A program made the translations under genes and the position numbers. Shown in pieces: positions 14,623 through 14,625 of a DNA stretch of 14,625 nucleotides; positions within the stretch are counted from its first letter, which is position 1, and every line of letters begins with the position of its first letter. The notes under the pieces are model-generated. The model searched no databases. It saw only the letters and a list, made by a program, of their open reading frames with translations, and had not been told where the DNA came from. This DNA comes from DAIOFH01 sp036745875 (GTDB taxonomy: Bacteria; Planctomycetota; SZUA-567). The stretch is taken from the NCBI GenBank assembly GCA_036745875.1, contig DAIOFH010000098.1, positions 1 to 14,625 on the forward strand, given 5' to 3'.

Positions 14623-14625
14623 GGT

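Overview
The window looks like a stretch of bacterial chromosome, moderately GC-rich by eye. Every gene I can support lies on the minus strand, so it reads from the right end (base 14625) to the left. It holds one tRNA-Tyr gene and nine protein genes, including a 35-codon gene that is easy to miss. There is no transposase, integrase, phage gene or CRISPR array. The rubredoxin-glutamate synthase fusion and LarC suggest an anaerobic or microaerophilic Gram-negative. The odd multidomain fusions (signal peptidase I with a large insertion, Na/Pi transporter with a lipoprotein-type N-terminus) make me think of the PVC bacteria, such as Lentisphaerota or Kiritimatiellota. That placement is an inference from protein style and is not demonstrated.

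Right block (14625 to about 7693, read leftwards): a terminator of an unseen upstream gene (14581-14622) is followed by four closely spaced genes. These are a lipoprotein/Ig-like/Na-Pi cotransporter/PhoU-like protein, an exported adenosine deaminase, an exported YgiW/YdeI-type OB-fold protein and a cytoplasmic-looking GH57 glycoside hydrolase. The gaps are 35, 26-51 and 66 bases, and a strong intrinsic terminator (7695-7722) closes the block. The first three act in the envelope. Together they could scavenge phosphate and purine nucleosides, with GH57 handling storage or imported alpha-glucan, but this joint role is inference.

Middle block (7765 to 4984): a very compact cassette for a 35-residue, very basic protein, with a TTGACA promoter, a GC hairpin in its leader and its own terminator. 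Its terminator abuts the ribosome binding site of a Cof-type HAD phosphatase gene, which is tightly coupled (6-base gap, overlapping Shine-Dalgarno) to lepB. This LepB is 531 residues long and carries an insertion of about 325 residues with a four-cysteine knuckle and a beta-rich, LamG-like stretch between its catalytic and C-terminal motifs.

Left block (about 4930 to 1): larC (nickel-pincer cofactor assembly) with a 23-histidine loop, then a 15-bp inverted repeat, a two-TM sensor with CHASE4-like and GAF domains but no output domain, and a rubredoxin-glutamate synthase fusion. The last gene is tRNA-Tyr(GUA) with a good sigma70-type promoter of its own.

No gene-free stretch exceeds about 300 bases except the 316-base gap 7474-7789, which holds the small-protein cassette. 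I see no complete new defence or biosynthetic system. The best candidates for something undescribed are the LepB insertion, the small basic protein with its overlapping promoter/terminator arrangement, and the lipoprotein-Ig-NptA fusion.
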